Source: a virus
IMG/VR virus record: IMGVR_UViG_3300032285_000996
Location: 1-25,511 of that record
Strand: one strand, 5' to 3'
Length of the DNA stretch: 25,511 nt
Made by a program: the position numbers and the translations under genes
Notes under the pieces: generated by a model
Seen by the model: only the letters and a program-made list of their open reading frames with translations
Told to the model about the DNA's origin: nothing
The model's database searches: none
In this document: piece by piece, positions 7,101 to 14,770 of the stretch
Layout of the letters: each line of letters begins with the position of its first letter
Numbering within the stretch: position 1 is the stretch's first letter

Positions 7101-9956
7101 CTTGCGGTCATCAAGTACTACCGCACGACCATATCCGTTTTCACGCATGTACTTATAGATTGGGTCGTCAGGATTTGACCAACCCTTTGATGAAATCCAT
7201 GCACGATAGTTTGCTGTTTTATTACCGAAAGCAGACTCACGAAGTTCAACTGGAATGTCAGACCATTTGGTTAGATATACAGGCTTGCCGTATACACGAA
7301 CTGGCTCAACATTTCCTTTGCTGTAATCAACGCGGAAAATAGGACGATGTGACCAACGGTCTTTACCAAATAAAGTTACTTCTGCTTCATCAGTTTCAGC
7401 AGCAAGAACAAGTGTCTTGTAGTCAATGCTTTTAACTTTGCGCCATCTGCCAGTTGAATCTTTGTACTCAACTTTTTTGCCAGCGTTAACAGCATCAATC
7501 ATATCTGACTGAAGTTTAAGGTTGGCTTCATTAAGTACATCAGCACGCTTACCAACAGGTAAATCTTGTGCATTTGATGGCGCTGGCTTTTGACCTAAAC
7601 GACCAGGGCGACCTGTCTTAGTTGGAATGTACTGTTCAATTGAATAAGTCTTGCCAGTCTCTGCATAATCTCTAGCAACACTAGGTGAGCCAGACAAAGC
7701 AAGACCGCGAGTTGGGTCAATTGTCAATGGTGTAGGTGAACCATGGTAGAGCGTGTATGACTCTAGGTCTGCTCGTACACCCTTAAGGCGCTCAAGTTCA
7801 TTGTCAGTAAAAGCACCAGCAATCTGATTCTTTTCCAACTCATCAATGCGTTGTGATACAGCCTTTGCAAGGTTTTGCTTTGACTGGTCAATAGAACGCA
7901 ACTTGTCAAGTTCTTGAGCAAATTCATTTTGCATTGTGCCAAGGTCCTCACGGCGACCTAACATTACATTTACATGGTCAGACAGGCGTGAGAATCCAAC
8001 TTTGCGGTTAGTAAAGAAACGGTCAACCGCATCCTTACCACCTGAGGCAACCACTGATGGAAGGGCAAAGCCTTTAGCCAACATAGATAGTTGCGCTTCT
8101 GCAAGGTTACGAGTTGTGTAACCAAGGCGCATAAGCACAGAAGTTTTAAATATGTCGTTAACAGTATCAAGTGCTGCAGCAGCACGGCGACCGCGAAGGG
8201 CAGCGCCTTCAACATCTATACCACTAAGTAGTCCTGGCAGAACTTCTTTGTGTGCATCAATGCCATACTTTAACTTGCGTAGGTCAGCGATGATTACTAT
8301 GTTTGCTGATTCGCTACGAACAACTGGAAGGCTTACTGCATGTTGCAGATGGTCGCCTTCAAAGTACGAAATAAACCCTTGGTCTTTGTGCTGTTTAATT
8401 GCAGTAGCACGGCGAGAGTCATAGATAGAATAAATTTTATCAAGAGTGTCACGGTCATATTCTGGGAACAAATGTGCAATTGCAGTATTTTCTGCTTCTG
8501 CAATTATTTTTAAACGGTCACCTTCTGTTTGTGCATTAAGGTATCTACTAGCAAGAAAACGACCTTGTTCACCAAATGTGTTTTTTGATAAATCATTTAC
8601 TTCACGAAGAAATGTATTGAACTCACGGTAAGAGTTGCCATCATTAACATGAAATACACCGCTTGGGCGTTCTTCGCTAAAAAAGTTAATAACTCTAATT
8701 GGTGGATGCAATGAAGTTTTTTGAATAATAGTTTCTATTGGCTCACCAAAGGTTCGTGCTGATTCCTTTTTGGCTGCCTTAATAGCGCCACCCTTTGCAA
8801 AGCCGCGCTCAAAGCCGTACTTAAATTCTGTACCGCCAGTAGCAACTTGATTAAGCGCTGCACGGTAACGAGTGTCAGTAGCAGCAAGGTCAGCAACATA
8901 AGCGCCAATAGCCTTGTTGTATTCTGGAGAGATAAGAATATCTCCATCCAAATTACCGCTAAGAAGTTCTTTGTGTGGATGTGGAACTTCATTCATGTTG
9001 TCAAGGGCGATAGCAGCAACTGGGTCTTTCTCTGCAATCTGTGCCATTGCCTGAGTGTCTTTACCAAGTACAGCCTTGAAAGTTTGTACAACTTCTTCTG
9101 GTGAACCAGCGCGACCAAATAGGTACGCCATTGCATCAGGATTAGTTACCTTCTTGTCAGCCCAATAACCAGCCTGACCTGCAGCATCTGAGCCAGCAAG
9201 GAAGTTAATATCTTCCCATGCCTGACCCTTTTCTTCTGCAAGGGCTTTAGTAAGGATGTTATCCATACTGTCATTGGTGGCAGCAAACTTTCCAAATACA
9301 GCGCGGGCTAACTTGCCGTTGATGTTTTCATAACGCAAGCCTTTGCTTGCAATGACTGCACCTTTACCCAAGAAACCAGTAACGGTCAGTGGGTCAATAA
9401 CTGTTGAAGCAACAGCATCTGACATACCAGAAAGAAACTTACCTGTGTACTGATTATCAAATGCAACCTTGCGGTCCTCAGGATTGAACAAGTCAAAGCC
9501 TGCAGACATAAAGCGTAGGTTGTTGTCAGTCCAGTTCTGGAACCAACCGCTTCTATCTCCAGCATTTTTACCAGGTGAAAAAACAGATAGCGCTGTTTCG
9601 CCCAAAGAAATCTTGTCTTTGTTTTGCGCTACACGCTGTGTGTACTCGTCATAAGTTTCGCCATCGTTCTTAAACTTATTGTACATAAGCGGGGTGTCAA
9701 GAATTCCCTGCTCAATCTTTTGGCGTGCCCAGCCACCAGCCTCGTAAGACTTTTGACCTGCATACAACAAACCTTGAACAGCACCACGAAGTGGAGTAGT
9801 TGCAACTTTACCAACATCTTTAATGACATTGAGTCCATCTACATACCATGGGTCATTGTTAGACAACGATGAAGATACATCGTGAACAAGTCCACCTAGA
9901 CCTGTGAAGTCAACAAGATTCTTGGTTACTTTACCAAGCGTATCCGTCCAACTCAT
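4194..9956 (-). CDS. Giant virion-type protein (1920 aa) with an ADP-ribosyltransferase-like segment
   Basis: This is the largest gene in the window. The N-terminal 150 residues are amphipathic and Gly/Ala-rich, followed by long helical regions and a coiled coil near residues 690-730. Residues about 735-800 read LYHGSP, then LALSGSPSVARDYAETG; residues about 930-960 read YKYMRENGYGRAVVLDD and GGVSHIALPEA. These two blocks match the first and last strands of the ART fold used in phage polyvalent proteins (YHG at the NAD site, a DYA helix, a closing GY..VV strand). The intervening 130 residues may be an insertion. The C-terminal half has the segment LFPFYAAFENTAQRWGG and no recognised enzyme motif. 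By analogy with T4 Alt and with large ejected proteins of podoviruses, it may be carried in the virion and injected. It overlaps the gene upstream by ATGA. Function is inferred. Confidence 0.7.
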   Translation of the reverse strand: MSWTDTLGKVTKNLVDFTGLGGLVHDVSSSLSNNDPWYVDGLNVIKDVGKVATTPLRGAVQGLLYAGQKSYEAGGWARQKIEQGILDTPLMYNKFKNDGETYDEYTQRVAQNKDKISLGETALSVFSPGKNAGDRSGWFQNWTDNNLRFMSAGFDLFNPEDRKVAFDNQYTGKFLSGMSDAVASTVIDPLTVTGFLGKGAVIASKGLRYENINGKLARAVFGKFAATNDSMDNILTKALAEEKGQAWEDINFLAGSDAAGQAGYWADKKVTNPDAMAYLFGRAGSPEEVVQTFKAVLGKDTQAMAQIAEKDPVAAIALDNMNEVPHPHKELLSGNLDGDILISPEYNKAIGAYVADLAATDTRYRAALNQVATGGTEFKYGFERGFAKGGAIKAAKKESARTFGEPIETIIQKTSLHPPIRVINFFSEERPSGVFHVNDGNSYREFNTFLREVNDLSKNTFGEQGRFLASRYLNAQTEGDRLKIIAEAENTAIAHLFPEYDRDTLDKIYSIYDSRRATAIKQHKDQGFISYFEGDHLQHAVSLPVVRSESANIVIIADLRKLKYGIDAHKEVLPGLLSGIDVEGAALRGRRAAAALDTVNDIFKTSVLMRLGYTTRNLAEAQLSMLAKGFALPSVVASGGKDAVDRFFTNRKVGFSRLSDHVNVMLGRREDLGTMQNEFAQELDKLRSIDQSKQNLAKAVSQRIDELEKNQIAGAFTDNELERLKGVRADLESYTLYHGSPTPLTIDPTRGLALSGSPSVARDYAETGKTYSIEQYIPTKTGRPGRLGQKPAPSNAQDLPVGKRADVLNEANLKLQSDMIDAVNAGKKVEYKDSTGRWRKVKSIDYKTLVLAAETDEAEVTLFGKDRWSHRPIFRVDYSKGNVEPVRVYGKPVYLTKWSDIPVELRESAFGNKTANYRAWISSKGWSNPDDPIYKYMRENGYGRAVVLDDRKAGGVSHIALPEAVGAKGRDAEVKRSISETMKKQGEAWDWNMATDFEAKLQTPAERRAARKEFIRKQRSGARDVAVSPYYHEDNVHAMINNGVEDAAENLARLYATSHAHLDDMASRIGARIDATESMAVKQRLGYGTQIIDAKGNVERRFNNKFDANGHSYTLPKVFEGASWFLSRTSAEQTWNAIVSSQEMAFTAGIGSRSVRLVQPSDPRYFEGWANILTLHFRNPETGQMDPVVEKIITGVDDNAILKWFKSHEGSLYANNTYTRVGYGYGFTAIKGGELDEELLKKIRTVRGAVKAYLPDQETANMLMTLKESGKPLTGGEVQKFLIERFGKTPENLTPLNGLLVTTSKEYKDQERLIDTINRRVMRFLGSLPEDVFARHPLASAVYDQQLRRNVAAISAAKGGEHLTAEELNRAVRSAREKSRQEVEKTLFTIVRRTGASSSQTMKLLFPFYAAFENTAQRWGGMTAENPAIAANAARTIAQVVNGQMVVDKDGNEIKDATKIGGNANLIVRVPQAFIDSAPKSWRPILEDSFKNIQIPLASLDVITQGNPGNPGVGPFAVLPAYLILKQQPSLENALSVFFPVGAPQSASDLFTPPVLKRLGTVWKKDELYVRTFNQMLRYETYRYNNGERTDAPTVAEVTSRTNKFYLLRAFQSLTMPFAITPEVDFYRQQYLQLQQKYADYTEIGADGKPHRVIGKADAEFLKMYPDYFEATVSLSKNPGGLEPSIGTVGNLKKFSNLMADATSKGDPELIGFLANDGDNKYTFSQAAYQWMYSHGAAPGAGSNYLQNRTAGEIVTEANIKKGWTEFQALQKEITAYKIQNGIVSDTDPAMKKINYAKQQWLQWQSKNNLDWYSQYAAPDRAKYARRAEILLNASKDAKWMAQNGGRAVVKNMVLYLDVRQQLQTELDNRYKAGGSRSLTAKQNADLAWAFDQYRTQLIAESPETESFLNRYFANDTVVI

Positions 9957-10411
9957 TGAGCAACCTGTGCGTTCATGACTTGTGATTCAAGCCAGCGGAC
10001 ATAGTTACGAGTTGAGTTTGTTGCCTGTGGTGATTCTGCAATCTGCTTATAGACAGGAAGTACAGCAGCCAACTTAGCGACATCTTCATTATTCTGAGCA
10101 GCAAGCATCATTGTTGATGGCAGTACTTCATTACCTGCACCAGGTCCTGAGGCAGCACCAGTTGCTGGGTGCTCATCAGGGCGTTGTGTCTTTGCGTTTA
10201 AAGGAACAACATCTTCGGCTGGCATCACAGGTGCAATTCCGCTACGACCCTGAGGGAGCGTTACACCTGACTTGTTCATCTTTGCAGATGATTCTAATTC
10301 TTGAAAATCTTGTGCGCTGTCAATGCCTGCAACATATTGTGCTGGTTGTCCTGCGCTACCTGCTCCGCCTGTGGCTGAGACTTTAAAGTTCTTTGATGCT
10401 TCTACTGCCAT
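9953..10411 (-). CDS. Unknown small protein between portal and giant virion gene (152 aa)
   Basis: The first two thirds are low complexity, rich in Gly, Ala, Ser and Pro (ATGGAGSAGQPAQYVAG). The C-terminal 50 residues form a more ordered helical stretch (EDVAKLAAVLPVYKQIAESP, then NYVRWLESQVM). No family is recognised. The start has GGAGG upstream (GCGGAGGAAAAC before ATG). The stop overlaps the start of the 1920-residue gene as ATGA, which argues for translational coupling and possibly a chaperone or co-packaged partner of that protein. Confidence 0.7.
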   Translation of the reverse strand: MAVEASKNFKVSATGGAGSAGQPAQYVAGIDSAQDFQELESSAKMNKSGVTLPQGRSGIAPVMPAEDVVPLNAKTQRPDEHPATGAASGPGAGNEVLPSTMMLAAQNNEDVAKLAAVLPVYKQIAESPQATNSTRNYVRWLESQVMNAQVAQ

Positions 10412-10478
10412 GTTTTCCTCCGCTATAAGAGCGCTAATTTGTAAGTGAGCAGTTTTAAATCATGCTCAGGATTATGAA

Positions 10479-10667
10479 TTACTTGCTTCCGCGAGTACCT
10501 GACGGTTGCTTTGTGAACATCGTTGTAGATGCCTTAGGCTTACCTCCCTTAGGAGTTGTACCTTTTGTTGGTTGCTGCACATTTGCCTTAGCGTTTCCAC
10601 CCTGATTAGCAGGCTTTGATGCCTTGCCTGGCTGGTTCTTTGGCTTTACTGGGTTTCCAAATGCCAT
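10479..10667 (-). CDS. Small basic low-complexity protein (62 aa)
   Basis: The composition is mostly Lys, Gly, Pro, Asn, Gln and Thr (NPVKPKNQPGKASKPANQGG) with a strong positive charge and no predicted fold. The start has AGGAGGTG immediately upstream, a strong ribosome site, so the gene is real despite its simplicity. Next to the portal gene, a basic disordered protein could bind packaged DNA or act as a minor head component; this is inference only. Confidence 0.65.
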   Translation of the reverse strand: MAFGNPVKPKNQPGKASKPANQGGNAKANVQQPTKGTTPKGGKPKASTTMFTKQPSGTRGSK

Positions 10668-10683
10668 ATTTTTTCACCTCCTC

Positions 10684-12501
10684 CTAAGCGGGTAAGCGTT
10701 TGATAAGAGATGCCTGTAAATTAGGCTCTCCCCGTTGGGTTAAACCTGCTAGTAGCGATTGAATATCAGGACGACCACCTGGTGATAGTTGTCCCGCTGC
10801 CACTCCTTGCATACGACCTGTAGGCGATAAGCCTGGAGGTAGTTGTTCTTGCCCCGCACCTGCTGGAACCGCACCTGGTTGCCCTTGTTCGGGACTTACT
10901 TCTGCAGGGGTAGCAGCAGGAGGGGGATTCTGAGGAGCCCACGCCTTTTGAATAGCAACTTCAATTGCTGTTCCCTTTTGGCGTTCGCTAATTACGGTAG
11001 AAAGTTTCATCAAAATGTCTGATGGGTCTTGACCTTGTGATGCAAGTGCTGGAATTGCTTGTGCATAAGAGGCAATTGCCTGCTTCATTGCATCGCGTAA
11101 TTCTTCTGTCTCAACTTTTTCTTCTTCTTGTGTTGCATTGAAGTTGAATGGCATCTGACGGCGTAGGAAATCGCGGGAAATCAACTTATCTCCGCGAGCC
11201 TGTAGACCAAATACCAACGCACGGTTGGGGTCAAGTCCTGCCATCAATCCATATTGCACATCAACTGTGTAATCGCCAGAAATATCTCGCGCTGGCTTGT
11301 ACTTAATGTTGTACGGCGTACCGTTAAAGATACCTTCTAGTGTCTTTTCTTGGTTGCCAAAAACTTTTTCATCTGTCTTAAGTGCTAAAGCCATCAACTC
11401 TGTAAATGCACGGGCAAACATTGAGTGTGCTGTCTTGATTTGTGTATCAAAACCACCCATAAGCGCCTGCACACCACGACCTGTGATGATAGAAGCATCT
11501 GAATTACCAGTGCGTGTCTCTGGATAGCGTGAACCTAAGCGTAGTTCGCTTTCAAGAACACCCTGCTGTTGGAAAGTATTTGCAGGTAGTTCAAGCGGGA
11601 CTCGGCGAATTTCGTTAGGCTTGCTGGAACGCATAATTGCATCTGGTCCAAGGGCTAACTCCTGTACATCCTGAGGCATTGCGATAGGTGCCTGTACTGA
11701 TTTGGTTGCTGCTTCCAAAGAAAGTAGCGCATAACGAGCCTTGGCAACCTGAATTGCTAGTACATCGTCAAACTGTCCTCGTGATTGGTCATCAATAGAT
11801 GGTCGGCGTACAACGCGAATCATACATTCGCCCATTGGATTAGCAGCGCGGTCAAGAACTAGGTTGCTACGCTGTGGCAAGAAGATAACATCTTGGTCTT
11901 TATCGTGGAAACGCACGACCTCAGACATTGTTGACTGTGTATTCTTGTCATAAATCAAATGTGCAATCTCTGGATATTGAGACATCAGTTCCTGAGTTGG
12001 CTTCATAATGCGTTGGAAGAACATAATGCAACGACCAAAGCGGTCAATTACAGGGTATGCACCCAATGAATCCATGAAACGGATGCGTGGCATCTGTGCA
12101 TCGTAATCAACTTCAACCTGTGCAGGTACAAATCCGTAGGTTACATAACGGTCTGCAGCATTAAACATCTGTGACTGTAAATCAGAGAAGTCAACAATGC
12201 CGTTAACAATTTCTTCACGCTTATCAGCCTTCTTACGAACTGTCTCAGACACCATAGATGTTGAGTTACAGTTAAACGCAGGCAGTGGTGCAATTGTTTC
12301 TGCAAGGTCACGGGCTGCAATATCTACCATATTCGCAACGATAGGATTCTCAAAAGGACCATCGGGGAATAAATCTGGGTAGACATCACGCATCTTGCCT
12401 TGACGAACCAAAAGAACTTGATTCATTCTCTGGTCACGGTCATCGTACATACGGCGATAACGGTCGTATGTATCTTTGATTTCGTCAATAGATAGCGCCA
12501 T
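10684..12501 (-). CDS. Portal protein
   Basis: This 605-residue protein should form the dodecameric ring at the head vertex through which DNA is packaged and ejected. The N-terminal helix set (IDEIKDTYDRYRRMYDDRDQ) leads to GPFENPIVANMVDIAARDLA and PLPAFNCNS, then the central wing region with RYVTYGFVPAQVEVDYD and FMDSLGAYPVIDRFGR, and a Pro/Gln/Gly-rich C-terminal tail. It is immediately downstream of the large terminase, the usual order. I place the start at ATG 12501 because AGGAGG sits at proper distance from it. The in-frame GTG at 12507 overlaps that ribosome site and is unlikely. Confidence 0.85.
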   Translation of the reverse strand: MALSIDEIKDTYDRYRRMYDDRDQRMNQVLLVRQGKMRDVYPDLFPDGPFENPIVANMVDIAARDLAETIAPLPAFNCNSTSMVSETVRKKADKREEIVNGIVDFSDLQSQMFNAADRYVTYGFVPAQVEVDYDAQMPRIRFMDSLGAYPVIDRFGRCIMFFQRIMKPTQELMSQYPEIAHLIYDKNTQSTMSEVVRFHDKDQDVIFLPQRSNLVLDRAANPMGECMIRVVRRPSIDDQSRGQFDDVLAIQVAKARYALLSLEAATKSVQAPIAMPQDVQELALGPDAIMRSSKPNEIRRVPLELPANTFQQQGVLESELRLGSRYPETRTGNSDASIITGRGVQALMGGFDTQIKTAHSMFARAFTELMALALKTDEKVFGNQEKTLEGIFNGTPYNIKYKPARDISGDYTVDVQYGLMAGLDPNRALVFGLQARGDKLISRDFLRRQMPFNFNATQEEEKVETEELRDAMKQAIASYAQAIPALASQGQDPSDILMKLSTVISERQKGTAIEVAIQKAWAPQNPPPAATPAEVSPEQGQPGAVPAGAGQEQLPPGLSPTGRMQGVAAGQLSPGGRPDIQSLLAGLTQRGEPNLQASLIKRLPA

Positions 12502-12519
12502 GTTCACCTCCTACCTTTG

Positions 12520-14388
12520 TTATATTGTCATTAAGTCGGATAAAGAAATTGTTGCTTGTTGTGATTTGTCATACCGTGTATGGAACATGGATTGACGATT
12601 GTGATTACGAGCAAATACATTTGCGCTATTGATGCGGTCACGCACTGCAAGTTCTGTAAACCAGAAAGCCATCACGCAGTCAGTCTTTTGTGTCTTAGGT
12701 GCATCTGGGTACCAAGTAACCAACTGCTCAATAAGAGCCTTAAGACCTTCTGACGAGTGAGTCGAAGGAAATTCAATTAAGTTATTTCCTTCTTCATACC
12801 CATGGAATAAAGTGGTTAGAGATGCAACACCAAAATCAGTGTCCCATTTATTTTGTCCTGTATGGTGTTCACGGAGTGTTGCACCTCTAGCCGATAGGTA
12901 TTCCCGTACCTCACGGTCCTGAGTCAACATCGCTTGAAATGCATTTTTCTCAACACGCCACTCAGAAATTCTGTACTTGTCAGTCCAGTCTTTAATGAGA
13001 GTTCTGATGTCATCTGGTTTCATACCAGGTACATTTGACACATCTAACAAGTATCGCTTTTGCGTTGCTAGGTCTACAGCAATACAGACAGCAGCGGTAT
13101 AACCAGACATAGCAGGGTCCAGTCCAGCCACAACAACCAGACCATCCATGCCTTCATGTCGGTTACCTGCCTTACCCTTAGGAATAATTCCAATGTTGCG
13201 GGCACCGTTGATGACACCCTTGATTGCTGCTGCAGGGAAAGCAGAATCTTCATGAACTTGTTGCTGTTGGTAAACCATTGCCCATAGGTTCGGTGACATA
13301 CGACCACGCTTTTTGGAAAGCGCCTCACCGTCCCACTTGGTATAAAGTCCATCCTCATCGGGGGTACCTTTACCTGAGACGGGAGGCATATTGGTTTTTG
13401 GCCAAAGCGTTACCCAGTCTTTGTATTCATCTTTAAATTCCAAGACCGCAGGTTGTGCAAAGTATGTCCATGGTGAAGTCTCATCAGGGTAGCGCATAGG
13501 GTCGCGCAGTTCTGAATACAAGTCGCGTGGACGAAGGCGGGTGCCTACTACCAGTAACTTGCCTCCGTCATTGTCAATACGGGACATAACTTCTGATTGA
13601 ATCCAGTCAATCTGCTTCTCGTACTCATGGGCGTTGGTATGGTCAACACAGTCGTCCATGATAATCAAGTCAGCACGGGCACCATAAATGTGTCCACGGA
13701 TACCAATAGCCTGAACTGTTGGGTCCTTTTCACCAGAGTTACGAGCCTCGGATGATAAGTAAATTAGGTCCTGCTTCCACGAATCAGAATTCTTTTCGAA
13801 CCCGCCTGGAGGTCCAAAGGCGAGATGTAGGTCCTGATAACGAGGATGGGTGAGTCTGTTCTTTATGGAGAGCAGGAACTTTTGCGCCATAGCCTGAGTC
13901 TTGGATACCACCAAGATACGGATGTTAGGGTTACGGCAAATCTGGTAGAGCGCGTAGTTGACGGTAATGGTCGTAGACTTGGCGTGCTCAGGGGGAGTAT
14001 TAACAATTAATAAATCTTTATCCCCAGGCTCATAGATGATACTAGGGTGGACATCGGAGGGGGTGGTACCCTCCAGCAAATCAATCCAATGCTTTTGGTG
14101 GGTAAAGACTTTTACACCTAGGTACTTCTCAGAAAACTCAGGAAACGGTGGTACCTCAACGGTACCGCTCTGTAGTTCCCCACGGGCGGTCATAGACCGA
14201 ACTTTGTCTATCTGGGTACGGAATGTCTCATCGGTCTTACGGTAGTATTCGTATGTCTTGACGGACCGACCGACAGCATCCATCGCCTTTTGGACGGAGT
14301 ACCCCTCCATCAGAAATTCTATAATTTGCTTTTTAATAGCATCCGCATTTTTAGTTTGCGAGTTAACTCTTTTAGTTTCCATAGGCAT
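12520..14388 (-). CDS. terL: Terminase large subunit with N-terminal helix-turn-helix
   Basis: This is the packaging motor ATPase and headful or cos nuclease. Residues 15-60 form a helix-turn-helix of the small-terminase type (GYSVQKAMDAVGRSVKTYEY). A variant Walker A, TPPEHAKST, is at 131-139 and Walker B LIIMDD at 241-246; VVGTRLRPRDLYSEL near 280-294 fits motif III. The RNase-H-like nuclease domain starts at GLDPAMSGYTA (Asp424) and ends with DCVMAFWF. The length, 622, is about 100 above many TerL proteins because of the DNA-binding head. No separate small terminase is visible nearby, so the fusion may replace it. ATG 14382 is an alternative start. There is no clear Shine-Dalgarno sequence; an RNA hairpin lies there instead. 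Confidence 0.92.
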   Translation of the reverse strand: MPMETKRVNSQTKNADAIKKQIIEFLMEGYSVQKAMDAVGRSVKTYEYYRKTDETFRTQIDKVRSMTARGELQSGTVEVPPFPEFSEKYLGVKVFTHQKHWIDLLEGTTPSDVHPSIIYEPGDKDLLIVNTPPEHAKSTTITVNYALYQICRNPNIRILVVSKTQAMAQKFLLSIKNRLTHPRYQDLHLAFGPPGGFEKNSDSWKQDLIYLSSEARNSGEKDPTVQAIGIRGHIYGARADLIIMDDCVDHTNAHEYEKQIDWIQSEVMSRIDNDGGKLLVVGTRLRPRDLYSELRDPMRYPDETSPWTYFAQPAVLEFKDEYKDWVTLWPKTNMPPVSGKGTPDEDGLYTKWDGEALSKKRGRMSPNLWAMVYQQQQVHEDSAFPAAAIKGVINGARNIGIIPKGKAGNRHEGMDGLVVVAGLDPAMSGYTAAVCIAVDLATQKRYLLDVSNVPGMKPDDIRTLIKDWTDKYRISEWRVEKNAFQAMLTQDREVREYLSARGATLREHHTGQNKWDTDFGVASLTTLFHGYEEGNNLIEFPSTHSSEGLKALIEQLVTWYPDAPKTQKTDCVMAFWFTELAVRDRINSANVFARNHNRQSMFHTRYDKSQQATISLSDLMTI

Positions 14389-14392
14389 AGTA

Positions 14393-14418
14393 GCGAATCC
14401 GCTTTATGTTAGATTCGC
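14393..14418 (-). promoter_or_regulatory. Hairpin at the terminase translation start
   Basis: GCGAATC at 14393-14399 and GATTCGC at 14412-14418 form a perfect seven-base inverted repeat with a 12-base loop. In the minus-strand mRNA the stem ends four bases before the ATG at 14388, occupying the place of the Shine-Dalgarno sequence. It could be a translational operator or a ribosome standby structure; binding by a phage protein is possible but not shown. Confidence 0.6.
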
Positions 14419-14430
14419 AGTATTTCCTTT

Positions 14431-14474
14431 CCTAACCGTAGGCTGTAGCCCCAAGGCGGAAGCCGTAGGTTAGG
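14431..14474. repeat. Long inverted repeat at the predicted 5' end of the late transcript
   Basis: CCTAACC at 14431-14437 pairs with GGTTAGG at 14468-14474. After a symmetric GTA/GTA internal loop, GGCT at 14441-14444 pairs with AGCC at 14461-14464. The predicted start of leftward transcription (about 14472) lies in the right arm, so this would be a stem-loop at the very 5' end of the mRNA, or equally an operator covering +1. Confidence 0.6.
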
Positions 14475-14478
14475 GCGT

Positions 14479-14506
14479 ATTATAGGGGCAGCCTGTGGGC
14501 TGCCAA
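14479..14506 (-). promoter_or_regulatory. Leftward sigma-70-type promoter for the packaging/virion operon, with inverted repeat in the spacer
   Basis: On the minus strand TTGGCA (14506-14501, five of six matches to the -35 consensus) is followed after 16 bases by a perfect TATAAT (14484-14479). The spacer and the end of the -35 box contain a perfect seven-base inverted repeat, GGCAGCC at 14487-14493 and GGCTGCC at 14498-14504, with a four-base centre. A repressor or activator bound there would sit directly under RNA polymerase. This is the best promoter seen in the window and it faces the terminase gene. Confidence 0.7.
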
Positions 14507-14515
14507 TGCTTAGCG

Positions 14516-14541
14516 GTAGGGCGTAAATAGTGAAGCCCTAC
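14516..14541. repeat. Inverted repeat upstream of the leftward promoter
   Basis: GTAGGGC at 14516-14522 and GCCCTAC at 14535-14541 form a perfect seven-base stem with a 12-base loop. The motif TAGGGCGTA occurs in direct orientation at 14472-14479 (minus its first base at 14471) and again near 14517-14525, flanking the promoter, which is a typical arrangement for paired operator sites. Confidence 0.55.
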
Positions 14542-14554
14542 ACTATAGTATTAG

Positions 14555-14574
14555 GTGTCCAGAGGACACTTTTT
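14555..14574 (+). terminator. Terminator-like hairpin reading rightward
   Basis: GTGTCC at 14555-14560, a three-base loop AGA, GGACAC at 14564-14569, then five T at 14570-14574. The stem is short but perfect, and the U-run follows at once. No gene lies upstream of it on the plus strand, so it would end a short non-coding transcript or insulate the rightward cluster from leftward control elements. Confidence 0.5.
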
Positions 14575-14770
14575 GGACATTCTTTTTTAAAGTATTTTTT
14601 GTTACCTATGCCACTGTACTAAAAGTGCTGGTCAGAACCACCCTCGGCTATCAAACTTATGTGGGTACATACACATATACACATACACACGCAGATTTAA
14701 AAACCCTGGGTTCGTTCACTGTCGTTCTCTCCCCTAATAAACATGCTCTGCATTTTGCTAGCCCTGTTCA

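Noticed and set aside
10446-10468. Hairpin GAGCA...TGCTC in the gap after the 62-residue gene
   Set aside because: The stem is five bases with a long AT-rich loop, no U-run and no related copies; it can arise by chance.
14541-14549. T7-like promoter core CACTATAG
   Set aside because: Only this core matches; the upstream TAATACGACT part is absent on either strand and no single-subunit RNA polymerase gene is seen in the window. No usable -35 lies at normal spacing for a sigma-70 reading either.
14665-14690. CA-rich repeats as part of a CRISPR or other array
   Set aside because: The units are short, imperfect and without spacers; it is simple-sequence DNA.
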